DNA from: an uncultured Anaerolineae bacterium
Lineage (GTDB): Bacteria > Chloroflexota > Anaerolineae > Promineifilales > Promineifilaceae
Length of the DNA stretch: 64,000 bases
Assembly: GCA_937943625.1 (NCBI GenBank)
Contig: CALEAD010000033.1
Location: 24,173 to 88,172 of the forward strand
Direction of reading: 5' to 3'
Shown: one piece after another, positions 30,935 to 39,475 of the stretch
Layout of the letters: each line of letters starts with the position of its first letter
Position numbering within the stretch: the first letter of the stretch is position 1
Program-made: the position numbers and the translations under genes
Notes under the pieces: model-generated
Databases searched by the model: none
Seen by the model: only the letters and a program-made list of their open reading frames with translations
What the model was told of the DNA's origin: nothing

Positions 30935-32364
30935 TTGCGGTGTTGAGTGCTTTGTACGTAGTGGCATTGGGGGGGATGTCTGTGTTTGGCCTGTTAGGGC
31001 TGATCACGCTGGGGCTTTATTGGCGCTATCGTTCCCAGGGGGTGGTTTTGCCGCAGGGGAGCGAGGCGTTTTTGCCGTTTGTGACGGTGCAGTTGCCCAT
31101 TTTTAATGAACGGTATGTGGTAGAGAAGCTGATCGAAACGGCCGTTGCCCTGGACTATCCGTGCGACCGACTACAAATTCAGGTGATTGATGACTCGACG
31201 GATGATACGACGGAAAAAGCTGCCTCTCTGATAGCCTATTATCAGCAGCAAGGCGTCAACATTTGCCATATTCGTCGCCAGGGGCGGCAGGGGTATAAAG
31301 CGGGTGCACTGGCGCATGGGTTGGAAACGGCCGTTGGCGAGTTTATCGCTATTTTTGATGCCGATTTCCAGCCGGGGGCTGACTTCTTGCGGCAAACGAT
31401 CCCCCATTTTTACCAAAATCCCAGGCTGGGGCTGGTGCAAACGCGTTGGGGACACCTGAATGCCAAACAAACGCTGCTGACGCGCGCACAAGCCATTGCC
31501 ATGGACAAGCATTTTGTCATAGAGCAAGGAGTGCGCTTTCGCGCCAATCTTTTCCCCAAGTTCAATGGGACGGCCGGTGTATGGCGACGCAGCTGCTTGG
31601 AAGATGCCGGGGGATGGCTGTACGACACCGTGTGTGAAGATTTGTGCCTGAGCACCAGGGCTGTTTTGCGGCAGTGGGAGTTTCGCTACCTGGTAGAGGT
31701 CGAGTCGCCGGCAGAACTGCCCATGAGTATCACCGCATACAAAAATCAGCAGGCGCGCTGGGCAAAAGGATCTACGCAATGCCTGCTAAAGTACGGCCGT
31801 GCGATTGTATCTGCCCACCAGCAAAGCCACCTGGCGCGGCTGTATGCCCTGCTGGCCACTTCGGCCTATACCACAAATATCTTTGTGCTGCTGCTGCTGC
31901 TGGTACAGGTTCCGCTAGTTTGTCTCAACTATCGCTTTCCCCCTGAATTCCTACTTTTTGCCATTGCTGGCATTGGCCAGCCGCTGCTTTTCTTGTTAGC
32001 GCAGCAAATCCTGTACCGCGACTGGTCACGGCGTATTTTCTTTTTTCCAGCGCTAATGGCAGTAGCCGTGGGGCTTAGCGCCAACAACTCGCGCGCCATT
32101 CTGCAAGCCATTTTTGCCAGGCAGCACCCGTTTGTGCGCACGGTAAAAACTGGCGCCCTGCGTCTACCACACTCGTTGGCCACCTATCGCTTCAGCTTTG
32201 ACCCAATTATTCTTGTAGAACTGGGCATGGCGCTGTATACGGCCGTTGGCCTGCGGGCAGCCGTGCATCACCATAACTTTGGACCACTGTTCTTGCTGGC
32301 AACGGCCGTGATCGGCTTCAGTTACGTCTCGCTCAACAGCCTGCGCGAATGGCTCGCGACCTGA
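30931..32364 (+). CDS. Cellulose-synthase-like GT2 glycosyltransferase
   Basis: A 477-residue processive-type GT2. An N-terminal TM helix is followed by the GT-A domain with VIDDSTDDTT, FDADFQPG (DxD), the acceptor-site ED within VCEDLCLS, and QQARWAKG (the QxxRW product-binding motif). Four to five TM helices make the C-terminal channel. This set is typical of cellulose, mannan or glucomannan synthase-like enzymes; no PilZ domain is present. The donor sugar is unknown. It is coupled to DUF951 by a 4-nt overlap. Confidence 0.88.
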   Translation: MIAVLSALYVVALGGMSVFGLLGLITLGLYWRYRSQGVVLPQGSEAFLPFVTVQLPIFNERYVVEKLIETAVALDYPCDRLQIQVIDDSTDDTTEKAASLIAYYQQQGVNICHIRRQGRQGYKAGALAHGLETAVGEFIAIFDADFQPGADFLRQTIPHFYQNPRLGLVQTRWGHLNAKQTLLTRAQAIAMDKHFVIEQGVRFRANLFPKFNGTAGVWRRSCLEDAGGWLYDTVCEDLCLSTRAVLRQWEFRYLVEVESPAELPMSITAYKNQQARWAKGSTQCLLKYGRAIVSAHQQSHLARLYALLATSAYTTNIFVLLLLLVQVPLVCLNYRFPPEFLLFAIAGIGQPLLFLLAQQILYRDWSRRIFFFPALMAVAVGLSANNSRAILQAIFARQHPFVRTVKTGALRLPHSLATYRFSFDPIILVELGMALYTAVGLRAAVHHHNFGPLFLLATAVIGFSYVSLNSLREWLAT

Positions 32365-32431
32365 ATTCTATAAAAAATAAACAAAATGAAAAAATTTTTA
32401 TTGAAAATTTGCCAATTTTCAAAATTATCCG

Positions 32432-32460
32432 TTGACATTTATAAATTTTTTTAATATGAT
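32432..32460 (+). promoter_or_regulatory. Strong sigma70-like promoter
   Basis: TTGACA (32432-32437) and TATGAT (32455-32460) are separated by exactly 17 nt, inside an AT-rich block that could serve as an UP element. GAAAATTTGCCAATTTTC just upstream is a possible operator. It drives the DUF2089 / SHOCT-like / toastrack cluster. Confidence 0.85.
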
Positions 32461-32491
32461 ATGCGTAGATAGACTGAGGAGCTGCAAAACC

Positions 32492-32872
32492 ATGAATCCC
32501 GTTATTGGTAAATGTCCCATTTGCCAGGAAGAGCTGACCGTCACGCGCCTGCACTGCCGCAGTTGCGACACCGCGCTAGAGGGGCAATTTGCCTTGAGCA
32601 AGCTGTACCAACTAACACCAGAACAGCTCCAGTTTGTCGAGCTGTTTGTGCGCTGTGAAGGAAAGATCAACCGGATGGAACAAGAGTTGCGCATGTCGTA
32701 CCCTGCCGTGCGCGCTCGCCTCTCAGAGGTTATCAACGCCCTGGGCTATGCCGTTGGTGAACCAGAAACAAAGCCTGTCTCTGCCGAAACGCGGCGCGAG
32801 ATTCTGGCTGAACTGAGCGCCGGACATTTGTCTGTGGAAGAAGCGATGCAGCTTTTGCGCGGCAATAGGTAA
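32492..32872 (+). CDS. DUF2089-family zinc-ribbon regulator with SHOCT-like tail
   Basis: A 126-residue protein. The N-terminal zinc ribbon has CPICQEE and CRSCD. A central helical region with FVELFVRCEGKINRMEQEL and YPAVRARLSEVI resembles a sigma-like or HTH segment and is the conserved DUF2089 core. The tail ETRREILAELSAGHLSVEE matches the short SHOCT-like helical motif that the next genes also carry. GAGGAG precedes the ATG by about 10 nt. A regulator role for the downstream cluster is inferred from context. Confidence 0.8.
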   Translation: MNPVIGKCPICQEELTVTRLHCRSCDTALEGQFALSKLYQLTPEQLQFVELFVRCEGKINRMEQELRMSYPAVRARLSEVINALGYAVGEPETKPVSAETRREILAELSAGHLSVEEAMQLLRGNR

Positions 32873-32923
32873 AGAAAATAGGCGTCGTTCATATTTTTCT
32901 GGAAATGGCGCTTTACAATTTCT

Positions 32924-33000
32924 TGACCGCAGACGGCTGACGGCTGACGGCCAAACTCTAGAGAGAGATTGCGGTCGGCTGTCCGCGGTCGGTGGTCAAA
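32924..33000. repeat. GACCGC/GCGGTC dispersed repeat
   Basis: TTTACAATTTCTTGACCGCA leads into GACGGCTGACGGCTGACGG, a short AT-rich centre, then GCGGTCGGCTGTCCGCGGTC and GGTGGTCAAA. It interrupts the DUF2089-SHOCT intergenic gap just upstream of the SHOCT gene's ribosome site. Confidence 0.8.
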
Positions 33001-33027
33001 GCCCATAAATAAAGTAAGGAAGGTGTC

Positions 33028-33540
33028 ATGATGTCTAAAGAAGAGCGGCAAGAGATTCTCGACCTGTTGGCAGGCGGCAAAATCAGTGTGGATGAAGCGG
33101 CTGCTTTGCTGATGCAGAAAAAGGAACCTGAAACTGACCAGGAAGCGGGATTTCTGGTACAAAACCCTGGCAGCCAAAATGTGACGCAGGAAATGAGCAC
33201 AGATTTCGTAGCCACAGAGTTGCCTGGGGCGGCGCCTCAGGCAGTGTCTATAGCAGAAGCGGCAACGTCCGTAAAGGAGCCTGCCCAACCTGCAACCAAT
33301 GACCAACCTGCCTGGCTGCGCGTGAAGGTGCGCAACCTGGAAACGGGCAAAGACAAAGTCAGCATCAACATTCCCGTGCGTATGCTGAAATTTGGCCTTA
33401 GCGTGGCAAATCGCTTTGCGCCCGACATGGGCGTAAACTGGCAAGAGCTGCAAGCGATGTTGGACGAAGGTGCTTCTGGTTTGCTGGTAGATGTGCGCGA
33501 CGACGAAAATCAAGAGCACGTTCAGGTTTATCTGGCGTAG
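33028..33540 (+). CDS. SHOCT-like (YvlB N-terminal type) domain protein
   Basis: A 170-residue soluble protein. The N-terminal motif EERQEILDLLAGGKISVDEA (residues 5-24) is SHOCT-like. A low-complexity linker follows (about 30-95). The C-terminal module, with WLRVKVRNLETGKDKVSINI, ends in an acidic DVRDDENQEHVQVYL. That same C-terminal module occurs in the gene at 36238. GGAAGG precedes tandem ATGs at 33028 and 33031. An 11-nt gap separates it from the toastrack gene, so the two are cotranscribed. Confidence 0.8.
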   Translation: MMSKEERQEILDLLAGGKISVDEAAALLMQKKEPETDQEAGFLVQNPGSQNVTQEMSTDFVATELPGAAPQAVSIAEAATSVKEPAQPATNDQPAWLRVKVRNLETGKDKVSINIPVRMLKFGLSVANRFAPDMGVNWQELQAMLDEGASGLLVDVRDDENQEHVQVYLA

Positions 33541-33551
33541 GAGGTGCTGAC

Positions 33552-34820
33552 GTGGCACAAGAATTTTCCCTGGGCAAAGCGCCCAATATCGTAATCACAG
33601 CCTGCCATGGCGACCTGGTAGTAAAAAGCTGGGAAAAGCCAGAAGTCCTGGTGAAGGGACAGGACAGCAAAGCGGTAGAAACAGAGGACGGGCTGCAGAT
33701 AAACAGCAACGGCCGTTTACAGCTTTTTCTACCTGAATACGCCAGCTTGCACGTGGAAAACGCGCGTGGCGATGTGGTGGTGAAGAATCTGCGTGGCATC
33801 ACGACCCTGCACGACACCGGTGGCGACGTGGTTCTGGTAAACCTAGATCAGGTTACGCTCGGCACGGTTCACGGCGACCTGTCGGCCAAGCACATTAACG
33901 GCCGTATCACTGCAGACACCATCTCTGGCGATGCGGCGTTCCGCAATACCGGCAGCCTCTGCTTGCAGCAGGTGCATGGCGACTGCGTGGCGCGCCTGGT
34001 CAACGGAGACGTGCAGCTCACAGCCGTTTCCGGCGACATCAGTCTGCGCCAGGTCAGCGGCAACGTCACCATCCAAACCGGCCACCGCGATGCCAACCTG
34101 CACTTTCTTAACGGTCTGGTCAACGTAAGCAACATTCACGGCGACGTTCGCCTCTATGGGGCGCTCCGCAGCGGCACACATAACTGCCAGGCAAATGGAG
34201 ACATCATTCTCCGCTGGCCACTCAACACGGCCGTACAAATCAACGCCCAGGCCAGAGAAGTGCTAAATCGCCTGTTACTCGATGAGGTCAGCGAAATCAA
34301 AAGGGCATTTAGCGGACGCAGCGGCAACGGCGATCCCGTGATCAACCTGCAGGCAAACGGCCGTATCGTCCTCAAAGAGCTGCACATTGTCAGCGAAGAG
34401 TGGGAAAACTACCAGGCAGACGAACCCGACCTGGACCTGACCTTTGACCTGGAAGGACTGGGAGCACAAATCAGCGCCCAGGTTAGCGAGCAGCTTTCTC
34501 GCCTGTCGTTCGAGCTAAAAAACAAATTCGGCCCCGAATTTACGCAAAAAATGGCCGAAAAAATTGCGCAGCGCGCCGAACAGGCTGCCAAAAAGGCCGA
34601 AGAAGCGGCCGAGCGCGCGCGTCGCCGCGCGGAAAAGCAGCATGGTGTCCAATTTGGCCCGCGCCCAGGCCGTCCACCCATGCCACCTGTGCCCCCTCGC
34701 CCCCCAAAACCACCTAAAGCCAGTGCTGAAGAGCAGCTCAAAATTCTCAAGATGGTTGAGCAAGGGATCATCACCCCAGAAGAAGCCAACACCTTGCTAG
34801 AGGCGCTCGAAAATAAATAG
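33552..34820 (+). CDS. DUF4097 toastrack protein with C-terminal SHOCT-like motif
   Basis: A 422-residue cytoplasmic protein without a signal peptide. Residues 1-280 are short beta repeats of the DUF4097/toastrack kind (for example GDVVVKNLRGITTLHDTGGD, VSGDISLRQVSGNVTI). An Ala/Glu/Arg-rich coiled-coil (about 330-365) and a Pro-rich stretch (PGRPPMPPVPPRPPKPP) come next. Residues near 393-420 are SHOCT-like (EEQLKILKMVEQGIITPEEA). Such proteins are linked to envelope-stress modules by gene context in other phyla; the function here is not proven. Confidence 0.82.
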   Translation: MAQEFSLGKAPNIVITACHGDLVVKSWEKPEVLVKGQDSKAVETEDGLQINSNGRLQLFLPEYASLHVENARGDVVVKNLRGITTLHDTGGDVVLVNLDQVTLGTVHGDLSAKHINGRITADTISGDAAFRNTGSLCLQQVHGDCVARLVNGDVQLTAVSGDISLRQVSGNVTIQTGHRDANLHFLNGLVNVSNIHGDVRLYGALRSGTHNCQANGDIILRWPLNTAVQINAQAREVLNRLLLDEVSEIKRAFSGRSGNGDPVINLQANGRIVLKELHIVSEEWENYQADEPDLDLTFDLEGLGAQISAQVSEQLSRLSFELKNKFGPEFTQKMAEKIAQRAEQAAKKAEEAAERARRRAEKQHGVQFGPRPGRPPMPPVPPRPPKPPKASAEEQLKILKMVEQGIITPEEANTLLEALENK

Positions 34821-34847
34821 GCAATAACAGCAATTTTCGGCATGGGT

Positions 34848-34986
34848 CGTTTGACCGCCGACGACCGACCGCCGACGCGCTATAAGAGTCATGGCGGTCT
34901 GCCGATGGCCGGCTGCAGTCCATTCGTAGTGCCGTTCGTAGTACCGACTTTAGTCGGCCGCCCGCTAAAGCGGTCATTACGAACTT
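34848..34986. repeat. GACCGC-family repeat joined to a TTCGTAGTG element
   Basis: TTGACCGCCGACGACCGACC, a core CGCTATAAGAGTCATGG, and CGGTCTGCCGATGGCCGGC form the first unit. It is followed directly by TTCGTAGTGCCG, TTCGTAGTACCGACTTTAGT, CGGCCGCCCGCTAAAGCGG and TCATTACGAAC, which is a clear inverted repeat with TTCGTA/TACGAA ends. No gene lies in 34821-35140. Confidence 0.8.
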
Positions 34987-35140
34987 TTCCGCACCGCCCG
35001 CACTATTTCAAATTTAGAATGGCTGAGGTGATCACTCCCATGTGGCAACCGCAACTGTTACAGGCTAAACTATACTGTAAAAGCAAACTCCCACAAATTT
35101 AGGAAACCTGCGAGAGGTTCCTGACAGAACAGTTGCATCT

Positions 35141-36130
35141 ATGGTGATCACCCAACTGACGCCGCAGTGGCCGCCCAGCGGCCCCCGGCCCATCAACCTG
35201 AAATATGACGTGCCGCAAGTAACGGCCTTGCTGGAGCTGGCCTTTAGCGAAAAGCTAGACCCAGAAGGCAGGGAATCTGTGCACACGAGCAATAGCGCTT
35301 TCTTCTTGTGGCAGCTCGACCGCGACTACCGGCGTCTGCCTCCAGGCTATGTGTGGCAAGAAGACGGCCGTATCATCGGCAATGTCACCCTCATCAACAC
35401 CAAAACTCCAGGGCGGCACATCATCGCCAACGTGGCCGTCCATCCCGACTATCGCCGTCGCGGTATTGCCCGCGCCTTGATGGAAGCAGTGCTGGCGCAG
35501 GTTCGCGCCCGTCATGGGCAGACAGTAATGCTGCAAGTGTTGAAAGACAACATAAATGCCATCAGGCTATACGAATCTATGCAATTCACGCAAATTGGCG
35601 CGATGACGGAATGGCGCAGCAACATTTCTCGTTTGCGCGACATCCCACCCGCCAGCTTTGGCGACGTAGGGACAGAAACCCGGTTAGAAATTCGACCGCT
35701 ACTGGCCAGCCAGTGGCAGGCTGCTTTTGCCCTGGATAGCCGCAGCCTGAACCCAGACCTGACCTGGCCAGAACCAATTCCTGCCGACTTCTACCGCCAG
35801 GGGTTACTGCGCTCGCTGCGCAATTTTTTGCGCGGCTGGTCACAAGAAAGTTGGGTCACGCAAGACAGCGATGGGCAGTTAACCGGCATAGCCACCATCA
35901 GCGCCGAGTGGGGCGGCCCGTACACGCTGCGGCTGCGGGTTCTACCTGAACAGCGCGACAAAGTGGCACGGCCGTTGTTGGCCAAACTAATTCGCCGGCT
36001 GAAAAATCAGCCCCGCCGCACCGTTGCCATCTATCACCCTGACGATGATGAACCCATGAACCAACTGCTGCACGCAGCCAATTTTTCTCCGAGGCGCACT
36101 CTCACCCACATGCGCTATGACGTCACATAA
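35141..36130 (+). CDS. GNAT-family N-acetyltransferase
   Basis: A 329-residue protein. The first GNAT domain (about 20-165) carries the acetyl-CoA site VAVHPDYRRRGIARALMEA (R/Q-x-x-G-x-G/A type). The C-terminal half (about 180-320) resembles a second, degenerate GNAT fold without a clear CoA loop. The substrate is unknown. The start has a weak ribosome site. It lies between the toastrack gene and the second SHOCT gene on the same strand. Confidence 0.82.
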   Translation: MVITQLTPQWPPSGPRPINLKYDVPQVTALLELAFSEKLDPEGRESVHTSNSAFFLWQLDRDYRRLPPGYVWQEDGRIIGNVTLINTKTPGRHIIANVAVHPDYRRRGIARALMEAVLAQVRARHGQTVMLQVLKDNINAIRLYESMQFTQIGAMTEWRSNISRLRDIPPASFGDVGTETRLEIRPLLASQWQAAFALDSRSLNPDLTWPEPIPADFYRQGLLRSLRNFLRGWSQESWVTQDSDGQLTGIATISAEWGGPYTLRLRVLPEQRDKVARPLLAKLIRRLKNQPRRTVAIYHPDDDEPMNQLLHAANFSPRRTLTHMRYDVT

Positions 36131-36159
36131 GGTCTAGGGAAAATTGTGTGCGTCTCTTC

Positions 36160-36187
36160 CAACTAACCAACTAACTAACTAATCAAC
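36160..36187. repeat. AACC/AACT tetranucleotide tract
   Basis: CCAACTAACCAACTAACTAA followed by CTAATCAAC. This is a member of the GGTT/AACC tract family, here in single orientation, about 50 nt ahead of the second SHOCT gene. Confidence 0.6.
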
Positions 36188-36237
36188 TTTCCCCAAAAGC
36201 CTTAACAGTTACCCGCAACTTTTGAAGGAGTCACCCC

Positions 36238-36621
36238 ATGGGCATTGCCGAAGAACGGATGCAAATTTTGAAGATGATTGAGGAAGGCAAAATCAGCGCC
36301 AAAGAGGGTGCAGAACTGATTCGTGCCCTGGAATATACCGGCCAGGAGCAGCGCGCCGAGCCGCTGCGTGGCACCACCCCGGCACGCTGGTTCCGCGTGC
36401 GCATTACCGACATGAGCAACGGCCGTAGCAAAGTCAACGTCAACATCCCCATCGGCCTGGTACACGTGGGCCTGAAAATGGGCGCCCGCTTCATTCCCGA
36501 AAACGTAGACAGCGCCGCATATCAGCAGGTCATGGAGGCAATCCGCAGCGGCCGTCAGGGCAAGATCTTTGACTTTACCAATGATGAAGAAAATGAACAC
36601 ATTGAAATTTTTGTCGAATAG
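36238..36621 (+). CDS. SHOCT-like domain protein (paralogue of the 33028 gene)
   Basis: A 127-residue protein with N-terminal SHOCT-like motif EERMQILKMIEEGKISAKEG, then a C-terminal module with WFRVRITDMSNGRSKVNVNI and an acidic end (DFTNDEENEHIEIFV). It is a compact version of the 33028 product: both ends align, the linker is shorter. GGAG precedes the ATG at about 8 nt. Part of its sequence is duplicated in reverse orientation about 300 nt downstream. Confidence 0.78.
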   Translation: MGIAEERMQILKMIEEGKISAKEGAELIRALEYTGQEQRAEPLRGTTPARWFRVRITDMSNGRSKVNVNIPIGLVHVGLKMGARFIPENVDSAAYQQVMEAIRSGRQGKIFDFTNDEENEHIEIFVE

Positions 36622-36728
36622 CTAATTGAGTGCCACATTTAAGAATTTACCGCACAAAAGGCAAAGATCGCAAAGCGTTTCTCTGGCATTTTCTTTGCGT
36701 CTTCGCGCTTCAATAAGATTTGTTAGTG

Positions 36729-36992
36729 AAGTTGACGTTGACTTTATTACGGCCGTTGCTAATTTTGTCCTTCTTTCAGCTAGAGCGATGAGGGGCAATC
36801 AATTCCACTCCATATTCAGCTAGCTTCGCGTGCAACAGATCGCGGTCATAGGCCTTGTCACCAATCAAACGCCTGGGCAGGTCTTCTGTGAACCTGGTTT
36901 CCAAAGAATGAAATACTCGGTCAAATCGAGATCGCCACACTCTTTTATGTCTTGTACCAGAGCCTTCAGAATGACCACTTTTGAGATAGGTT
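36729..36992 (-). pseudogene. Transposase remnant joined to a SHOCT-gene fragment
   Basis: On the minus strand, RRLIGDKAYDRDLLHAKLAE and then YGVELIAPHRSS match the DDE region of IS5-type transposases. A TGA follows, where relatives usually have Arg (CGA to TGA would do it). Reading on past the stop gives SNGRNKVNVN, almost identical to SNGRSKVNVN in the neighbouring SHOCT gene, in opposite orientation. No complete transposase or terminal inverted repeat is visible. It abuts the end of the nitroreductase gene. Confidence 0.65.
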
Positions 36993-37670
36993 CTAGACAA
37001 ATGTTGCCATTTCTGCCAATGATTTTTTGTCAATGTCCGGTACTTGGGTATCCTCTGCCGGATAGCCTACCACCAGTAACAGATACGGCCGTTCCCACTT
37101 TGGTCGCACCAAGATCTCATTGAGAAAGTTCATCGGGCTGGGCGTGTGCGTCAGGCAAGCCAGACCCGCCTGGTGTACGGCCGTAATCAAAATGCCAGTA
37201 GCAATACCAACCGACTCTTGCACATAGTAGTGTCTTATTTTTTCCCCCTCTTCACTCAGGTTAAAGCTCTGGGCAAAAATCGCTATCAGATAGGGGGCAT
37301 GCTCCAAAAACGGCTTCTGCCAGGTAGTCTGAAACGGCTGCAACGCATTCAACCACTCTTCTGGCGCACGCCCCCCATAGAATGCGCGTTCTTCCGCTTC
37401 TGCCGCTTCACGAATGCGGCGCTTAACCTCTGGATTGCTCACAGCCACAAAGTGCCAGGGTTGCTTATTCGCGCCACTCGGTGCTGTACCGGCAGCCAGA
37501 ATACAGTGCTCAATGACATCACGCGGCACCGACCGCTGCGAAAAATGACGCACTGAGCGTCGCTGCCGCATCTGCGCATAAAATGCAGCCGCGCGCTGCT
37601 GCATTTCCACTTCCGCATAAACCGGGTATTGGCGAAACTGCGCCAGGGGTATAAACTTTGTTTCTGCCAT
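36993..37670 (-). CDS. Nitroreductase-family flavoprotein (iodotyrosine deiodinase-like)
   Basis: About 225 residues. [15 protein letters not shown] near residue 40 is the FMN-phosphate motif, [17 protein letters not shown] the FMN pocket, and [20 protein letters not shown] the dimer helix. The C-terminal [12 protein letters not shown] is typical of the BluB/IYD-like branch. It probably uses NAD(P)H and FMN to reduce or dehalogenate aromatics (family knowledge; substrate unknown). ATG at 37670 is preferred to 37682. The transposase remnant lies directly after its stop; the C-terminus looks intact. Confidence 0.85.
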   Translation of the reverse strand: MAETKFIPLAQFRQYPVYAEVEMQQRAAAFYAQMRQRRSVRHFSQRSVPRDVIEHCILAAGTAPSGANKQPWHFVAVSNPEVKRRIREAAEAEERAFYGGRAPEEWLNALQPFQTTWQKPFLEHAPYLIAIFAQSFNLSEEGEKIRHYYVQESVGIATGILITAVHQAGLACLTHTPSPMNFLNEILVRPKWERPYLLLVVGYPAEDTQVPDIDKKSLAEMATFV

Positions 37671-37741
37671 AAAATTATCCATCTGTCCTGAAAATAGCCA
37701 TTTTCATTTGTCGTGGTGCAGCTTTGCATGCATGATGAACT

Positions 37742-37860
37742 CCCTTGAAAATGATCGCAGACTTATTCGCTTATTCTTTCCTATTCGTTGTCTGCGCGCC
37801 CTTGAAAATAACCGCCAACGGCCAACTTATTCGTTTATCCGCCCCCTTCGTTGCCTGCGC
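37742..37860. repeat. Two degenerate tandem copies (about 60 bp)
   Basis: Both copies start CCCTTGAAAAT, contain ACTTATTCG, and end TTCGTTG-CTGCGC. They span 37742-37798 and 37799-37860. They fill the gap between the divergent nitroreductase and aroKB genes, where promoters must lie. Confidence 0.6.
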
Positions 37861-37918
37861 TTTTCATTGATGATGCTGAGCTTATCCTGATGTTGTCACT
37901 TGTGAACCGGTAACGCAG

Positions 37919-39475
37919 ATGGACCTGATCTTTCTTTATGGACCGCCTGGCGTGGGCAAGAGTACCGTTGGCCGGCTATTGGCTGCGGCGCTGAACTTGC
38001 CATTTTATGACAGTGACGCCGAAATTATAGTACAGGCAGGGCAAGAAATCCCTGCCATTTTTGCCCAGGAAGGGGAAGCCGGCTTTCGCGCGCGCGAAAC
38101 GGCCGTTGTCACGCAACTGCTTACCCAACCCGCAGGCGTGGTGGCACTGGGCGGAGGGGCACTGCTGAATGAAGTGCTGCGGGCACAGGTAGAGGCTGCC
38201 GGGCCGGTGTTGTGCCTGCACGCCCCCCTGCCTGTTTTGCAAGAAAGATTGGGCGCGGCCCACACCGCAGGCGCAGAACGACCGTTGCTGGCTGCCAATC
38301 TAGGTGAAAAATTGCCCCAACTGCTGGCGCAGCGCGCCGCCCATTACGCCAGCTTTACCCATCAGCTAGCGGCCAGCGCCGCGCCCGCGGCCGTGGCCTG
38401 GCAGGCGCAAATCAGCCTGGGGCGCTTTCTGGCACGGGGCATGGGCACAGGGTACGACGTGCTAACGCAGCCGGGCGGGCTGGCACAGCTAGGGGCGCTG
38501 CTGCGCGCGCGCAACCTGCACGGCCCCATCGCCCTGGTGAGCGACGCACAGGTGGCGCACTTCTGGCTGCAAACGGCCGTTGCCAGCCTGCAAGCCGCCG
38601 GCTATGCCGTCCACCCTGTGATCATTCCCCCAGGCGAAGCACACAAAACCATCGCCACTGTCAGCCAATTGTGGGAGGCCTTTCTGGCCGCCGGGCTGGA
38701 GCGACGCAGCACGGTGGTGGCACTGGGCGGGGGCGTGGTGGGCGACCTGGCCGGTTTTGCCGCCGCCACCTTTTTGCGTGGCGTCAACTGGGTAGGCGCG
38801 CCTACGACCCTGTTGGCAATGGTAGATGCCAGCCTGGGCGGCAAGACGGGCGCCGACCTGCCGCAGGGCAAAAACCTGATCGGCGCATTTTACCCACCGC
38901 GTCTGGTGCTGGCAGACACAAACACACTGGCCACGCTGCCACCGGCAGAGCGGCGCAGCGGCCTGGCCGAAGTGGTGAAGCATGGCGTGATTGGCGACCC
39001 GGCCTTGTTCGACCTGTGTGCGCAAGGGGAAACGGCCGTTGCCCAAAACTGGCCGCAATTGGTCAGCCGCGCTATGGCCGTTAAGCTGGCGATCATTGCC
39101 GCCGACCCGTATGAGCAGGGGCAGCGCGCCGCGCTCAACCTGGGACATACAATCGGCCACGCCGTAGAGCTGGCCTCTGGCTATCGTCTGCGGCACGGCG
39201 AAGCCGTGGCAATTGGCATGGTAGCAGAAGCAAAGCTGGCCGAGCAAACTGGCGTGGCCGAAAAAGGGGTAGCGCAGCAGATAACGGCCGTATTACGCAC
39301 CCTCAACCTGCCCACGCAAATTCCTTCAGAGCTAGACCGCCAGGCCATCATTCGCGCCGTAGGCGTAGACAAAAAGCGCCACGCCGGCCAGGTGCAGTTT
39401 GCCTTGCCTGCGCGCATCGGCAAAGTCGTGACAGGCGTACACGTACCAGACTGGCAAGAGATGATTCGGGCCTAA
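37919..39475 (+). CDS. aroKB: Fused shikimate kinase / 3-dehydroquinate synthase
   Basis: A 518-residue bifunctional enzyme of the shikimate pathway. Residues 1-165 are shikimate kinase: Walker A GPPGVGKST (8-16), the shikimate-binding DSD, FRARET and VVALGGGALL. Residues about 178-518 are 3-dehydroquinate synthase: PGGEAHKT-like PPGEAHKT, ALGGGVVGDLAGFAAATF, GGKTGADLPQGKN and GHTIGHAVE (metal His). The two catalyse non-consecutive steps. Start choice is supported by the P-loop at the very N-terminus. aroQ lies 2.3 kb downstream. Confidence 0.92.
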   Translation: MDLIFLYGPPGVGKSTVGRLLAAALNLPFYDSDAEIIVQAGQEIPAIFAQEGEAGFRARETAVVTQLLTQPAGVVALGGGALLNEVLRAQVEAAGPVLCLHAPLPVLQERLGAAHTAGAERPLLAANLGEKLPQLLAQRAAHYASFTHQLAASAAPAAVAWQAQISLGRFLARGMGTGYDVLTQPGGLAQLGALLRARNLHGPIALVSDAQVAHFWLQTAVASLQAAGYAVHPVIIPPGEAHKTIATVSQLWEAFLAAGLERRSTVVALGGGVVGDLAGFAAATFLRGVNWVGAPTTLLAMVDASLGGKTGADLPQGKNLIGAFYPPRLVLADTNTLATLPPAERRSGLAEVVKHGVIGDPALFDLCAQGETAVAQNWPQLVSRAMAVKLAIIAADPYEQGQRAALNLGHTIGHAVELASGYRLRHGEAVAIGMVAEAKLAEQTGVAEKGVAQQITAVLRTLNLPTQIPSELDRQAIIRAVGVDKKRHAGQVQFALPARIGKVVTGVHVPDWQEMIRA

